Shown here: in pieces, positions 8,853 to 18,326 of the stretch
How positions within the stretch are numbered: position 1 is the stretch's first letter
Layout of the letters: every line of letters starts with the position of its first letter
From: Gordonia sp. SID5947
GTDB taxonomy: Bacteria > Actinomycetota > Actinomycetes > Mycobacteriales > Mycobacteriaceae
DNA: 64,000 nt
Assembly: GCF_009862785.1 (NCBI RefSeq)
Contig: NZ_WWHU01000001.1
Coordinates: 3,100,001-3,164,000, forward strand
Reading direction: 5' to 3'
Position numbers and translations under genes: made by a program
Notes under the pieces: generated by a model
Told to the model about the DNA's origin: nothing
What the model saw: the letters and a program-made list of their open reading frames with translations, nothing else
Databases searched by the model: none

Positions 8853-9932
8853 ATGGCTTCACCCCTGCTGCGTCTGGTCGTCCTCTTCGGCGGCGTATCC
8901 GCGGAACACGACGTCTCATGCGTCACGGCCGCACATGTGCTCGCAGCCGCCGATCGCAGCAAATACGAGCTGGTGCCGATCGGCATCGCCAAGAACGGGG
9001 TGTGGCTGCGCAACGACAAGGCGATCGCGACGCTCGCCGAGGGTGGCGAGCTGCCCGATCGTCTGGAGACCGCGGGAACCGAGGTCGAGCCGCTGGCCGC
9101 CATCCGCGGTGATGCCGATGCGTCGACCATCACCGTGGTGTTGCCGCTCCTGCACGGACCGCACGGCGAAGACGGCACCATCCAGGGGGTGCTCGAACTC
9201 TTCAAGCTGCCGTATGTGGGCGCCGGGGTGCTGTCGTCGGCGTTGTGCATGGACAAGGCCATGGCCAAGATCGTCGCCGAGCAGGCGGGTATCCCGCAGT
9301 GCCGGTGGATCGAATTCCGTGACGGCATCGACGACCCGAACACCATCGTCGCCCGCGCCGTCGACGAACTCGGCCTTCCCGTCTTCGTCAAACCGGCCAA
9401 CCTCGGGTCGTCGGTGGGCATCAGCAAGGCTCACGACGCATCTGAGCTGGACAAGTCCATCGACCTCGCGCTGCGCTACGACGACGTGGTGATCATCGAG
9501 GAGAACGTCACCGCCCGCGAGGTGGAGGTTGCCGTCCTGGGGAATGCCGCGCCGGAGGCGTCGGTCCCCGGTGAGATCCTGCCCGGCAGCGAGTTCTACG
9601 ACTACGAAGACAAGTACATCACCGGCGCCGCCACCCTTGTCATCCCGGCGGATCTGCCCGCCGAGGTCGTCGGAGAGGTCCGCGAGCTCGCGGCCAAGTC
9701 GTTCACCGCGTTGCGCTGCGCGGGCATGGCACGCGTGGACTTCTTCTACGAGGCCGACGGACGCGGCTGGCTGTTGAACGAGGTCAACACGATTCCCGGG
9801 TTCACCCCCGCATCGATGTATCCCAAGCTGTGGGAGGCGTCGGGACTGAGCTATCCCGACCTCATCGATCGGCTCGTCACCTTGGCGCTCGACAACCATC
9901 GCCGGCGGGTCGGTTTCTCGACCGAGCACTGA
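8853..9932 (+). CDS. ddl: D-alanine-D-alanine ligase
   Basis: A 359-aa ATP-grasp ligase. It starts with VLFGGVSAEHDVSC, has the LPLLHGPHGEDGTIQGVLEL and GAGVLSSALCMDKAMAK blocks, the substrate-loop sequence YDYEDKYITG and the Mg-binding end LLNEVNTIPGFTP. The Tyr in the YDYE...KY loop is the type found in D-Ala-D-Ala enzymes and unlike the VanA/VanB D-Ala-D-Lac ligases, so ordinary D-Ala-D-Ala synthesis is expected. Divergent from murF with about 60 bp between starts, which suggests a shared regulatory region. ATG 8853 chosen; GTG 8844 is an in-frame alternative. Confidence 0.88.
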   Translation: MASPLLRLVVLFGGVSAEHDVSCVTAAHVLAAADRSKYELVPIGIAKNGVWLRNDKAIATLAEGGELPDRLETAGTEVEPLAAIRGDADASTITVVLPLLHGPHGEDGTIQGVLELFKLPYVGAGVLSSALCMDKAMAKIVAEQAGIPQCRWIEFRDGIDDPNTIVARAVDELGLPVFVKPANLGSSVGISKAHDASELDKSIDLALRYDDVVIIEENVTAREVEVAVLGNAAPEASVPGEILPGSEFYDYEDKYITGAATLVIPADLPAEVVGEVRELAAKSFTALRCAGMARVDFFYEADGRGWLLNEVNTIPGFTPASMYPKLWEASGLSYPDLIDRLVTLALDNHRRRVGFSTEH

Positions 9933-9938
9933 GGCCCA

Positions 9939-10043
9939 CGGTCGGCGAGTTTCCGCGCACGGTCGGCGAGTTCGAAGGCCCGGTCGGCGAGATTGTGCGC
10001 CCGGTCGGCGCGATTCTGCGCACGATCCGCGGAAGTCTGACGG
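9939..10043. repeat. five-unit degenerate 21-bp tandem repeat
   Basis: Four units of exactly 21 bp start at 9939, 9960, 9981 and 10002, each opening with CGGTCGGCG, and a fifth, more divergent unit follows from 10023. The repeat fills nearly all of the gap between ddl and the response-regulator-like gene. The 21-bp spacing equals two helical turns, so the repeated box falls on one face of the DNA. It may be a binding array for a regulator; it is not clearly coding. Confidence 0.7.
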
Positions 10044-10047
10044 TAAT

Positions 10048-10470
10048 GTGCTCGACGTGACCGACCCCGACCGCGATGGCATCTCGGCGCTGCGCGTGTT
10101 GGTCTATTCGGATCATTCGGACACGCGCGCGGCGGTGATCCGCGCACTGGGCCGCAGTCCCGACCCGGCCCTGCCCGAGCTGAGTTTCGTCGAGGTGGCC
10201 ACCGCCCCCATGGTGTTCGCGCAACTCGACGCCGGCGTGATCGACGTGGCGATCCTCGACGGTGAGGCGACCCCCGCCGGCGGGATGGGCCTGGCGAAAC
10301 AGATGAAAGACGAGATCGATCCGTGCCCGCCGACGCTGGTCCTGCTCGGGCGGGCCGACGATCGCTGGCTGGCGGACTGGTCACGGGCCGACGCCACGGC
10401 AACGCTGCCGGTCGACCCGATCACGTTGTCGACCACGGTTGTCGAACTCCTCCGAAACGCCGAACTGTAG
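10048..10470 (+). CDS. orphan response-regulator-like protein upstream of nuo
   Basis: 140 aa with a single receiver-like (CheY-like) domain: LRVLVYSDHSDTRAAVIRAL at the start, DVAILDGEATPAGGMGLAKQ containing the presumed phospho-acceptor Asp, and PTLVLLGRADDRWLADW near the end. No output domain and no kinase gene is nearby. M. tuberculosis Rv3143 is a similar stand-alone regulator in front of nuoA (from memory), so the position appears conserved. GTG start at 10048; GTG 10057 is an alternative. It probably links the nuo operon or respiration to an unknown signal. Confidence 0.78.
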   Translation: MLDVTDPDRDGISALRVLVYSDHSDTRAAVIRALGRSPDPALPELSFVEVATAPMVFAQLDAGVIDVAILDGEATPAGGMGLAKQMKDEIDPCPPTLVLLGRADDRWLADWSRADATATLPVDPITLSTTVVELLRNAEL

Positions 10471-10475
10471 AAAGC

Positions 10476-10506
10476 TCGACAACCGGCCCTCCCCCGCTAG
10501 TAGGCT
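10476..10506 (+). promoter_or_regulatory. nuoA: candidate nuo promoter
   Basis: In the 83-bp gap before nuoA, TCGACA (10476-10481) and TAGGCT (10501-10506) resemble -35 and -10 hexamers with a 19-bp spacer. The leader would be about 40 nt. The match is weak. Confidence 0.3.
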
Positions 10507-10553
10507 TGTGGCACAGCTCACATCAGGCCGCGAATGTGGGGAGCCGCCACCCT

Positions 10554-10967
10554 ATGAATGCCTACGTCCCGATCATGGTTCTCGGGGCAATTGCTGTGGG
10601 ATTCGCGGTGTTCTCGGTCGGCATCGCGATCCTGGTCGGTCCGAAGCGGTACAACCGCGCCAAATTGGAACCGTATGAGTGTGGCATCGAACCGCTCACG
10701 GAATCGCACAGTCTGGCCCCCGGCGGGGCCTCGGTCACCACCACGCCACGCATCACCGATCGCGTGGTCCAGCGCATTCCGGTCAAGTACTACCTGACGG
10801 CAATGCTCTTCATCATCTTCGACATCGAGATCGTCTTCCTCTACCCGTGGGCGGTCGCCTTCGACGCTCTCGGATGGTTCGGACTCGCCGCCATGGCGCT
10901 GTTCATCGTCAATGTGTCGGTGGCCTACGCCTACGAGTGGCGACGCGGGGGACTGACCTGGGAATGA
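10554..10967 (+). CDS. nuoA: NADH-quinone oxidoreductase subunit A
   Basis: 137 aa with three transmembrane helices and the family sequence KLEPYECGIEP in the first loop, followed by the FIIFDIEIVFLYPWA helix. NuoA is a small membrane subunit at the junction between the peripheral arm and the proton-pumping arm of complex I. It is the first gene of the nuoA-N operon. ATG 10554 gives a normal N-terminal helix. A longer loop (TESHSLAPGGASVTTTPR) after the conserved Cys/Glu motif is slightly expanded. It is followed by a 69-bp gap, the largest in the operon. Confidence 0.96.
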   Translation: MNAYVPIMVLGAIAVGFAVFSVGIAILVGPKRYNRAKLEPYECGIEPLTESHSLAPGGASVTTTPRITDRVVQRIPVKYYLTAMLFIIFDIEIVFLYPWAVAFDALGWFGLAAMALFIVNVSVAYAYEWRRGGLTWE

Positions 10968-11036
10968 CCATGGTCGCGACGCACGCCCGCCGGGGTTCGC
11001 GCCGCGACTGCCGGCACACGCAAGGAGGTTCGCGAC

Positions 11037-11591
11037 ATGGGACTCGAGGAGAAACTGCCCAGCGGCTTCCTGCTGAGCACAGTCGAAGATCTGGCCGGGT
11101 TCATGCGCAAGGGTTCGTTGTGGCCGGCCACCTTCGGGCTGGCATGCTGCGCCATCGAGATGATGGCGACCACCTCCGGTCGCTACGACCTCGCGCGATT
11201 CGGGATGGAGGCGTTCCGTGCCTCACCCCGCCAGGCCGACCTGATGATCGTGGCCGGCCGTGTCAGCCAGAAGATGGCGCCCGTGTTGCGTCAGATCTAC
11301 GACCAGATGGCCGAGCCCAAATGGGTACTGGCCATGGGTGTTTGCGCGTCGTCGGGCGGCATGTTCAACAATTACGCGATCGTGCAGGGCGTCGACCATG
11401 TGGTCCCGGTCGACATCTACCTGCCCGGTTGTCCGCCCCGACCCGAGATGCTTCTCAACGCGATCCTGAAGCTGCACGAGCAGATCGCCCAGATGCCGCT
11501 CGGTGTCAATCGTGAACAGGCGATCTGGGCGGCCGAACAGGCGGCGCTGCAATCGAAACCGACGATCGAGATGAAGGGGCTGCTCCGATGA
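11037..11591 (+). CDS. nuoB: NADH-quinone oxidoreductase subunit B
   Basis: 184 aa, the peripheral-arm subunit that binds the terminal 4Fe-4S cluster N2. The ligand cysteines are present: the adjacent pair C37-C38 in LACCAIEMM, one in [10 protein letters not shown] (~103) and one in LPGCPPRPE (~132). A strong AAGGAGG lies 8 nt before ATG 11037. The last codons carry the nuoC start (ATGA overlap). Confidence 0.97.
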   Translation: MGLEEKLPSGFLLSTVEDLAGFMRKGSLWPATFGLACCAIEMMATTSGRYDLARFGMEAFRASPRQADLMIVAGRVSQKMAPVLRQIYDQMAEPKWVLAMGVCASSGGMFNNYAIVQGVDHVVPVDIYLPGCPPRPEMLLNAILKLHEQIAQMPLGVNREQAIWAAEQAALQSKPTIEMKGLLR

Positions 11592-12505
11592 CGGCGCCGG
11601 GACCGGAGGGAGCGGGCCAATCAGAACCGGCGCCGGGACCGGAGGGAGCGGGCCAATCAGAACCGGCGCCGGGACCGGAGGGAGCGGGCCAATCAGAACC
11701 GGCGCCGGGACCGGAGGGAGCGGGCCAATCAGAACCGGCGCCGGGACCGGAGGGAGCGGGCCGATCAGAACCCGCGCCGGGAACCGCCGGCCCGGAGACC
11801 GTCGGCACCGCAGGCGAGATGACCAGAGCCGAACAGACCGGTCCCGAGCAGATCGGTGTGCGGCGCGGACTGTTCGGCGTACACGGCAGTGGTGACACCT
11901 CGGGCTACGGCGGACTGGTGCAAGCCGTCACGCTCCCGGGCAGTTCCGTCCGCCCCTACGGCGGCTATTTCGACGAGGTTGCCGACGAGCTCGAGGCCGG
12001 ATTGGCGGAGCTACCCGGGACCGACTACCAGCAGGCCGTCGAGAAGGTGGTGATCTTCCGCGACGAGATGACCCTGCACGTCCATCGCGATCACCTCCGG
12101 GCCGTCGCCCTGACGGTACGGAACAGGGACACGCTGCGCTTCGAATTGTGCTTGGGCGTCAACGGGGTTCACTACCCGGACGACCATGGCCGTGAACTCC
12201 ACGCGGTCTATCCACTGGCCTCCATCACCCACAACCGGCGACTCCGACTCGAGGTGTCCGTCGCCGACGACGACCCGCACATACCGAGCCTCACCGACAT
12301 CTACCCGACCGACGATTGGCACGAACGCGAGACCTACGACTTCTTCGGCATCGTCTTCGACGGCCACCGGTCGCTGACCCGCATCCAGATGCCCGACGAC
12401 TGGCAGGGTCACCCGCAGCGAAAGGACTACCCACTCGGCGGTGTCCCGGTGGAGTACAAGGGAACCCGGATCGCACCGCCCGATCAACGGAGGTCCTACA
12501 GCTGA
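11588..12505 (+). CDS. nuoC: NADH-quinone oxidoreductase subunit C with repeat-built N-terminal extension
   Basis: 305 aa, longer than usual. Residues ~95-305 are ordinary NuoC (30-kDa subunit): [59 protein letters not shown]. The first ~62 residues consist of five copies of a 12-residue unit rich in Pro, Glu and Gly ([12 protein letters not shown]), followed by a further low-complexity linker. The extension is predicted disordered and unlikely to alter the core. ATG overlaps the nuoB stop. A start downstream of the repeat would be needed to avoid the extension, but no good RBS is seen there (ATG 11819 is the only obvious candidate). Confidence 0.93.
   Translation: MTAPGPEGAGQSEPAPGPEGAGQSEPAPGPEGAGQSEPAPGPEGAGQSEPAPGPEGAGRSEPAPGTAGPETVGTAGEMTRAEQTGPEQIGVRRGLFGVHGSGDTSGYGGLVQAVTLPGSSVRPYGGYFDEVADELEAGLAELPGTDYQQAVEKVVIFRDEMTLHVHRDHLRAVALTVRNRDTLRFELCLGVNGVHYPDDHGRELHAVYPLASITHNRRLRLEVSVADDDPHIPSLTDIYPTDDWHERETYDFFGIVFDGHRSLTRIQMPDDWQGHPQRKDYPLGGVPVEYKGTRIAPPDQRRSYS
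11594..11773 (+). repeat. nuoC: 36-bp coding tandem repeat in nuoC
   Basis: Five head-to-tail units of 36 bp. The first four (11594-11737) are identical base for base and the fifth (11738-11773) differs at two positions. Each unit encodes 12 residues, so copy-number change keeps the frame. Base-level identity indicates recent slippage or unequal exchange, and the locus is a likely variable-number repeat. Confidence 0.95.
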
Positions 12506-13860
12506 TGACCACCACCGGCCACGGAAATACTCCCACCCACCATCCCGCGGATGTGCACCCCACCCAGACGTATACCGTCTCCGGCCAGGACTGGGACGAG
12601 ATCGTCACCGCCGTGCGGGAACGGGCTGCGGCACAACCGGGTGACGAACGCATCGTCGTCAACATGGGTCCCCAGCACCCGTCCACACACGGTGTGCTGC
12701 GGCTGATCCTGGAGATCGAGGGCGAGACCGTCACCGAGGCTCGCTGCGGAATCGGCTACCTGCACACCGGGATCGAGAAGAACCTGGAGTACCGGACCTG
12801 GACGCAGGGCGTCACCTTTGTCACCCGGATGGATTACCTCTCCCCGTTCTTCAACGAGACTGCCTACTGCCTCGGTGTCGAGCGTCTGCTCGGGATCACC
12901 GACGACATCCCCGAGCGCGCCAGTGTGATCCGCGTGATGCTGATGGAACTCAACCGCATCTCATCGCATCTCGTCGCGCTGGCCACCGGCGGTATGGAAC
13001 TCGGTGCGGTGACGGCGATGTTCCTCGGTTTCCGCGAACGGGAGATGATTCTCGACGTCTTCGAGCACATCACCGGGCTGCGGATGAACCATGCCTACAT
13101 CCGGCCCGGCGGTGTGTCGCAGGACCTCCCCGACGATGCGACGGACAAGGTCGCCGCACTGCTCGACGTCCTGCCGTCACGCCTCGGTGAACTCGAGGAC
13201 CTGCTCAACGAGAACTACATCTGGAAGGCCCGCACCCAGGGGGTCGGCTACCTCGATCTCACCGGCTGCATGGCGCTCGGGATCACCGGTCCGGTGCTGC
13301 GGTCGACCGGCCTTCCGCACGACCTGCGCAAGTCCCAACCCTATTGCGGATACGAGCATTACGAGTTCGACGTCATCACCGAGAACACCTGCGACTCCTA
13401 CGGGCGCTACCTGATCCGGGTCAAGGAGATGCAGGAGTCGGTACGGATCGTGCGACAGTGCCTCGACCGCCTGCGTCCGGGTCCGGTGATGGTGGCCGAC
13501 CGTAAGCTCGCCTGGCCCGCCGACCTCGCCCTCGGACCCGACGGTCTGGGCAACTCGCCGGAGCACATCGCGAAGATCATGGGTACCTCGATGGAGGCGC
13601 TGATCCACCACTTCAAGCTGGTGACCGAAGGCATGCGGGTCCCTGCCGGACAGTGCTACGTCGCCGTGGAGTCCCCCCGCGGGGAACTCGGTGTCCACAT
13701 GGTCAGCGACGGCGGCACACGACCGTACCGGGTGCACTACCGGGACCCGTCGTTCACCAATCTGCAAGCGGTGGCGGCGATGTGCGAAGGCGGCATGGTC
13801 GCCGACGTGATCACCGCCGTCGCCAGCATCGACCCGGTGATGGGAGGGGTTGACCGATGA
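12505..13860 (+). CDS. nuoD: NADH-quinone oxidoreductase subunit D
   Basis: 451 aa, the 49-kDa subunit that forms the quinone pocket with NuoB. Conserved blocks: [47 protein letters not shown] and the C-terminal [21 protein letters not shown]. An extra ~40 residues at the N-terminus (His/Thr-rich) precede the family core. ATG 12505 shares its A with the nuoC stop (TGATG). Confidence 0.97.
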   Translation: MTTTGHGNTPTHHPADVHPTQTYTVSGQDWDEIVTAVRERAAAQPGDERIVVNMGPQHPSTHGVLRLILEIEGETVTEARCGIGYLHTGIEKNLEYRTWTQGVTFVTRMDYLSPFFNETAYCLGVERLLGITDDIPERASVIRVMLMELNRISSHLVALATGGMELGAVTAMFLGFREREMILDVFEHITGLRMNHAYIRPGGVSQDLPDDATDKVAALLDVLPSRLGELEDLLNENYIWKARTQGVGYLDLTGCMALGITGPVLRSTGLPHDLRKSQPYCGYEHYEFDVITENTCDSYGRYLIRVKEMQESVRIVRQCLDRLRPGPVMVADRKLAWPADLALGPDGLGNSPEHIAKIMGTSMEALIHHFKLVTEGMRVPAGQCYVAVESPRGELGVHMVSDGGTRPYRVHYRDPSFTNLQAVAAMCEGGMVADVITAVASIDPVMGGVDR

Positions 13861-14537
13861 CCGATCCGGTGTTCGTGGATTTGACCGCGCCGCCTGCAGA
13901 CGGCGTCCCGCCAGAGATACCGGCGCCACACCCGACGATCCGTTTCGACGGTCCCGCCGGTTATCCCGACGATGTCGGCCGTCGACTCGCCGCCGACGCC
14001 GCCGACATCATCGCCCGCTATCCGCGGTCCCGGTCGGCGCTGCTCCCCCTTCTCCATCTGGTGCAATCCGAGGACGGCCAAATCACCCGGGCCGGCGTCA
14101 GGTTCTGCGCCGACCAGCTGGACCTGACCACGGCCGAAGTGTCCGCGGTCGCCACGTTCTATTCGATGTACCGCCGCTCCCCGACCGGCGAGTACCTCGT
14201 CGGGGTCTGCACCAACACGCTGTGCGCGGTGATGGGCGGCGACGAGATCCTGGCCGCCGTCGCCGACCACCTCGGCATCTCTCCGGGCGAGACGTCGGCC
14301 GACGGACGGATCACACTCGAACACGTCGAGTGCAACGCCGCATGCGATTTCGCGCCGGTCGTGATGGTGAACTGGGAGTTCTTCGACAACCAGACCCCAA
14401 CCAGCAGTGTGGAACTGGTCGAGGATCTGCGCGCGGGCGTCCCTCTCACGCCGGCCCGTGGTACCGGCACCGTGTGCTCCTTCCGGCAGACCGCCCGGCT
14501 GCTCGCCGGGCTTCCCGAGAGGGAGGAGCGGACATGA
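13857..14537 (+). CDS. nuoE: NADH-quinone oxidoreductase subunit E
   Basis: 226 aa, the 24-kDa thioredoxin-fold subunit carrying 2Fe-2S cluster N1a. Ligand cysteines are in [14 protein letters not shown] and [16 protein letters not shown]. The N-terminal helical part shows [17 protein letters not shown] and [13 protein letters not shown]. It partners NuoF in the NADH dehydrogenase module. 4-bp overlap with nuoD on one side and with nuoF on the other. Confidence 0.97.
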   Translation: MTDPVFVDLTAPPADGVPPEIPAPHPTIRFDGPAGYPDDVGRRLAADAADIIARYPRSRSALLPLLHLVQSEDGQITRAGVRFCADQLDLTTAEVSAVATFYSMYRRSPTGEYLVGVCTNTLCAVMGGDEILAAVADHLGISPGETSADGRITLEHVECNAACDFAPVVMVNWEFFDNQTPTSSVELVEDLRAGVPLTPARGTGTVCSFRQTARLLAGLPEREERT

Positions 14538-15916
14538 CCGGCACGTCGCCGCACGATGAGCTCGTGAACGGCGCCGAGCCCGCCCGACCACCGGTACTCA
14601 CTCGGTTCTGGTCGGAGCCGGATTCCTGGACACTGCGGAACTACGAGTCGCACAACGGTTATGCCGCATTGAGGGTGGCGCTCGCCACCCCGCCCGACGA
14701 CATCATCGCTCTGGTCAAGGCGTCCGGGCTGCGCGGCCGCGGCGGCGCGGGTTTTCCGGTCGGGATGAAATGGTCGTTCATTCCTCAGCAGGATCCCGAC
14801 CAGCCGGCCGATCCCGCGGCGCCTCCGCACTACCTGGTGGTCAACGCCGACGAGTCCGAACCGGGCACCTGCAAGGACATGCCCTTGATGCTGTCCTCGC
14901 CACACTCGTTGATCGAGGGTGCGATCATCGCCGCCTACGCGATCCGGGCGTCGCACGCCTTCATCTATCTGCGCGGCGAGGTGGCATCGGTGCTGCGCCG
15001 GATGCGCGCTGCCGTCGACGAGGCCGGGGCGGCAGGCTATCTCGGCCACGACATCCTCGGATCCGGATTCGATCTCGACCTGGTGGTTCATGCCGGCGCC
15101 GGGGCTTACATCTGCGGCGAGGAGACGGCGCTGCTCGACTCGCTGGAGGGCCGCCGCGGACAGCCGCGCCTGCGTCCGCCGTTCCCGGCGGTCGCCGGTC
15201 TGTACGCGAGTCCGACGGTGGTCAACAACGTCGAATCCATTGCCAGTGTGCCGCCGATCATCCGCAACGGTGTCGACTGGTTCCGGGCGATGGGGACCGA
15301 GAAGTCGCCCGGTTTCACGCTGTACTCCCTCTCCGGCCATGTCGCCCGCCCCGGTCAGTACGAGGCACCCCTGGGAATCACGTTGCGGGAACTGCTGGAT
15401 CGGGCCGGCGGTGTGCGGTCGGGACATCGACTGAAGTTCTGGACACCAGGCGGGTCGTCGACTCCGATCCTCACCGATGAACACCTCGATGTGCCGCTCG
15501 ACTACGAGGGTGTCGGCGAGGCCGGTTCGATGCTCGGCACCAAGGCACTGCAGATCTTCGACGAGACGACGTGTGTGGTGCGCGCCGTGCTGCGGTGGAC
15601 CGAGTTCTACGCTCACGAATCCTGCGGAAAGTGCACACCCTGCCGGGAGGGCACATATTGGCTCGTTCAGTTGTTACGGCGCCTCGAGGCGGGTGACGGA
15701 CGTCCGGAGGATCTCGACACCCTGTCCGACGTCACCAACACCATCGTCGGGAAATCCTTCTGCGCGTTGGGCGACGGCGCCGGAAGCCCGATCGTGTCGT
15801 CGCTCAAGTATTTCCGTGACGAGTATCTGGCCCATGTGGAGGACGGGTGCTCGTTCGATCATCACCGGTCGACGCTGTTCGCCGAATCGGCCACTGCGGG
15901 AGGAGATGCGCGATGA
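14534..15916 (+). CDS. nuoF: NADH-quinone oxidoreductase subunit F (FMN/NADH site)
   Basis: 460 aa, the 51-kDa subunit where NADH reduces FMN. Visible motifs are the glycine-rich [16 protein letters not shown], the NADH/FMN segment [33 protein letters not shown], and the N3 4Fe-4S ligands [12 protein letters not shown] with a later Cys in [11 protein letters not shown]. All essential residues are present. ATG 14534 overlaps the nuoE stop. Confidence 0.97.
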   Translation: MTGTSPHDELVNGAEPARPPVLTRFWSEPDSWTLRNYESHNGYAALRVALATPPDDIIALVKASGLRGRGGAGFPVGMKWSFIPQQDPDQPADPAAPPHYLVVNADESEPGTCKDMPLMLSSPHSLIEGAIIAAYAIRASHAFIYLRGEVASVLRRMRAAVDEAGAAGYLGHDILGSGFDLDLVVHAGAGAYICGEETALLDSLEGRRGQPRLRPPFPAVAGLYASPTVVNNVESIASVPPIIRNGVDWFRAMGTEKSPGFTLYSLSGHVARPGQYEAPLGITLRELLDRAGGVRSGHRLKFWTPGGSSTPILTDEHLDVPLDYEGVGEAGSMLGTKALQIFDETTCVVRAVLRWTEFYAHESCGKCTPCREGTYWLVQLLRRLEAGDGRPEDLDTLSDVTNTIVGKSFCALGDGAGSPIVSSLKYFRDEYLAHVEDGCSFDHHRSTLFAESATAGGDAR

Positions 15917-18326
15917 CCGCGGTAGACGACTCCACCACCGGGCAGAAGCCCGGTCTCGTGTCGGTGACCATCGACGGCGTCGGGATCGCGGTGCCACCGG
16001 GCACCCTCGTGATCCGGGCCGCCGAGATGATCGGGACGCAGATACCGCGGTTCTGCGACCATCCGCTCCTGGATCCGGTCGGCGCCTGTCGCCAATGCCT
16101 CGTGGAGGTCGAGGGACAACGCAAGCCCCTCGCCTCGTGCACCACGGTGGTCACCGACGGCATGGTGGTACACACCCAGCGCAGCTCCGAGGTAGCCGAG
16201 AAGGCCCAGCGCGGGGTGATGGAACTCCTGCTCATCAACCATCCCCTCGACTGCCCGGTCTGCGACAAGGGCGGTGAATGCCCGCTACAGAACCAGGCGA
16301 TGTCGTCGGGGCGCGACGACTCACGCTTCACCGGGGCGAAGCGAACCTTCACCAAGCCGGTCCCGTTGTCGTCGGAGGTGCTGCTCGATCGGGAGAGATG
16401 TGTGCTCTGCGCGCGCTGCACTCGATTCTCCGAGCAGGTCGCAGGCGATCCGCTCATCGGCTTCGGCGATCGCGGAGCGCTGCAACAGGTCACCATCTAC
16501 CAGGACGACCCGTTCGAGTCGTACTTCTCCGGCAACACGGTGCAGATCTGCCCGGTGGGCGCGCTGACAAGTACCGCCTATCGCTTTCGGGCCCGCCCGT
16601 TCGACCTGGTGTCGTCGCCCAGCGTCTGCGAGCACTGCGCCAGCGGTTGCGCACAACGGACCGATCATCGTCGCGGAAAGGTGTTGCGGCGCCTGGCCGG
16701 AGACGACCCCGACGTCAATCAGGAATGGAACTGCGACAAGGGACGGTGGGCGTTTGCCTACGCCACCGCCGACGATCGGCTGACCGGACCGATGATCCGC
16801 AGGCCCGACGGCACACTCGCCGAGGTCTCGTGGGCGCACGCCCTGCGGCACGCCGCCGAGGGGCTCGCCGCGGCCCGCGGTCGGACCGCGGTGCTGACCG
16901 GCGGCCGGCTGACCGCGGAGGACGCGTACGCGTACTCGCGTTTCGCCCGTACTGTCCTCGACACCAACGACATCGACTTCCGCGCTCGCGACCACAGCGC
17001 CGAGGAAGCCGACTTCCTCGCGACCCACATCGCGGCCCGGCCCGACGACGTGACCTACCGTGAGCTCGGTGCCGCCCCGGCCGTGCTGCTCGTGGCGTTC
17101 GAACCCGAAGAGGAATCACCGATCGTCTTCTTACGGCTGCGCCGGGCAGTGCGTACCGCTGGCCAGCAGGTCACTGCGGTCGCCGCCGTTCGCAGCGCCG
17201 GGGTCGCGAAGCTGAACGGTACACTCGTACCGACCGTGCCGGGAGATGAACCGGCCGTGCTCGATTCGGATGCCGTCGCCGACGCTGTTTCCGCCGAGGG
17301 GTCCGTCATCGTGGTCGGCGAGCGGCTGGCGTCCGTTCCCGGCGGCCTCACCGCCGCCGTCCGGCTCGCCGAGCGCACCGGCGCACGGCTGGCCTGGATT
17401 CCCCGGCGCGCCGGGGAACGCGGTGCGCTCGAGGTCGGTGCGGCTCCCAACCTGCTGCCGGGTGGTCGTCCCGTCGCGGACCTGTCCGCACGAACCGAGA
17501 TCGCGTTGGCGTGGCAGGTCGCCGATCTGCCCAGCGTCCCCGGTCGCGACACTGCGGCGATCCTGGAAGCGACACTGCGTCAGGAGATCTCCGCTCTGGT
17601 GGTCGCCGGGGTGGAGATCGACGACCTACCGGACCCCGCGTCGGCCGCCGCGGCGCTGGCCGAGGCGGACTTCGTGGTGAGCCTGGAGATGCGGCGCAGC
17701 GCGGTCACCGAGCACGCGGACGTGGTGTTCCCGGTGGCAGCGGCCGCGGAGAAGCCCGGCATGTTCGTCGACTGGGAGGGACGTGCCCGGCCGTTCATGA
17801 CGGCACTCCCCGAGGTCGGGACACTCTCGGACCACCGCGTACTCGATGCGTTGGCCACGCAGATGGGGTGGCGTTGCGGTGCGAGGACCCGACCGCCATC
17901 CGAGGCGATCTCGAACGTATCGGGGCATGGCGGGGGACGCGGCCCACGATGCCCGCGGTCGAGTCGAGGTCCATCCCCCGGCAGGGTGGGACCGAGACCC
18001 GTCGGGCGGTGCTCGCCACGTGGCGGATGCTGCTCGACGCCGGCCGAATGCAGGACGGCGAACCACATCTCGCGGGCACGGCGCGTACTCCGGTCGCCCG
18101 TATGTCGCCGGCCACGGCCGCCGGTATCGGTGCCACCGCCGGGAACGATGTCGAGGTGGGCACCGATCGCGGCGCCATCACGCTGCCCCTGGAGATCGTG
18201 GAGATGGCCGACGGTGTGGTCTGGATACCGATGAACGCACCGGGCAAGGGCGTGTACCCGCACCTACGGGCGCGCGCGGGCGATGTGATCGTCATAGCTC
18301 CGGCCACCACTCGGGAGGCAGGATGA
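15913..18326 (+). CDS. nuoG: NADH-quinone oxidoreductase subunit G, one-base frame break near the end
   Basis: The 75-kDa electron-transfer subunit. The N-terminal ~240 residues hold the 2Fe-2S ([12 protein letters not shown]), His-ligated and 4Fe-4S sites ([37 protein letters not shown]), followed by a molybdopterin-type domain with the [10 protein letters not shown] cluster. The frame runs to MGW and then departs at the GGGG run 17865-17868. One extra G gives a continuous 804-aa product ending in [18 protein letters not shown] and [13 protein letters not shown], with its stop overlapping nuoH. As printed, the frame would instead read through to 18234 with an Arg/Pro-rich nonsense tail. Confidence 0.92.

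Noticed and set aside
8853..9932. VanA-type vancomycin-resistance ligase
   Set aside because: The substrate loop is YDYE...KY as in D-Ala-D-Ala ligases, and no vanH or vanX neighbours exist.
9830..10060. 76-aa frame reading through the 21-bp repeat (VGEF-type heptads)
   Set aside because: Starts inside ddl, has no RBS and its periodicity is a trivial result of a 21-bp repeat; treated as non-coding.
16274..18263. Several 90-260-aa frames inside nuoG
   Set aside because: Alternate-frame shadows; only the 17511-18326 frame matters, as the continuation of nuoG after the frame break.
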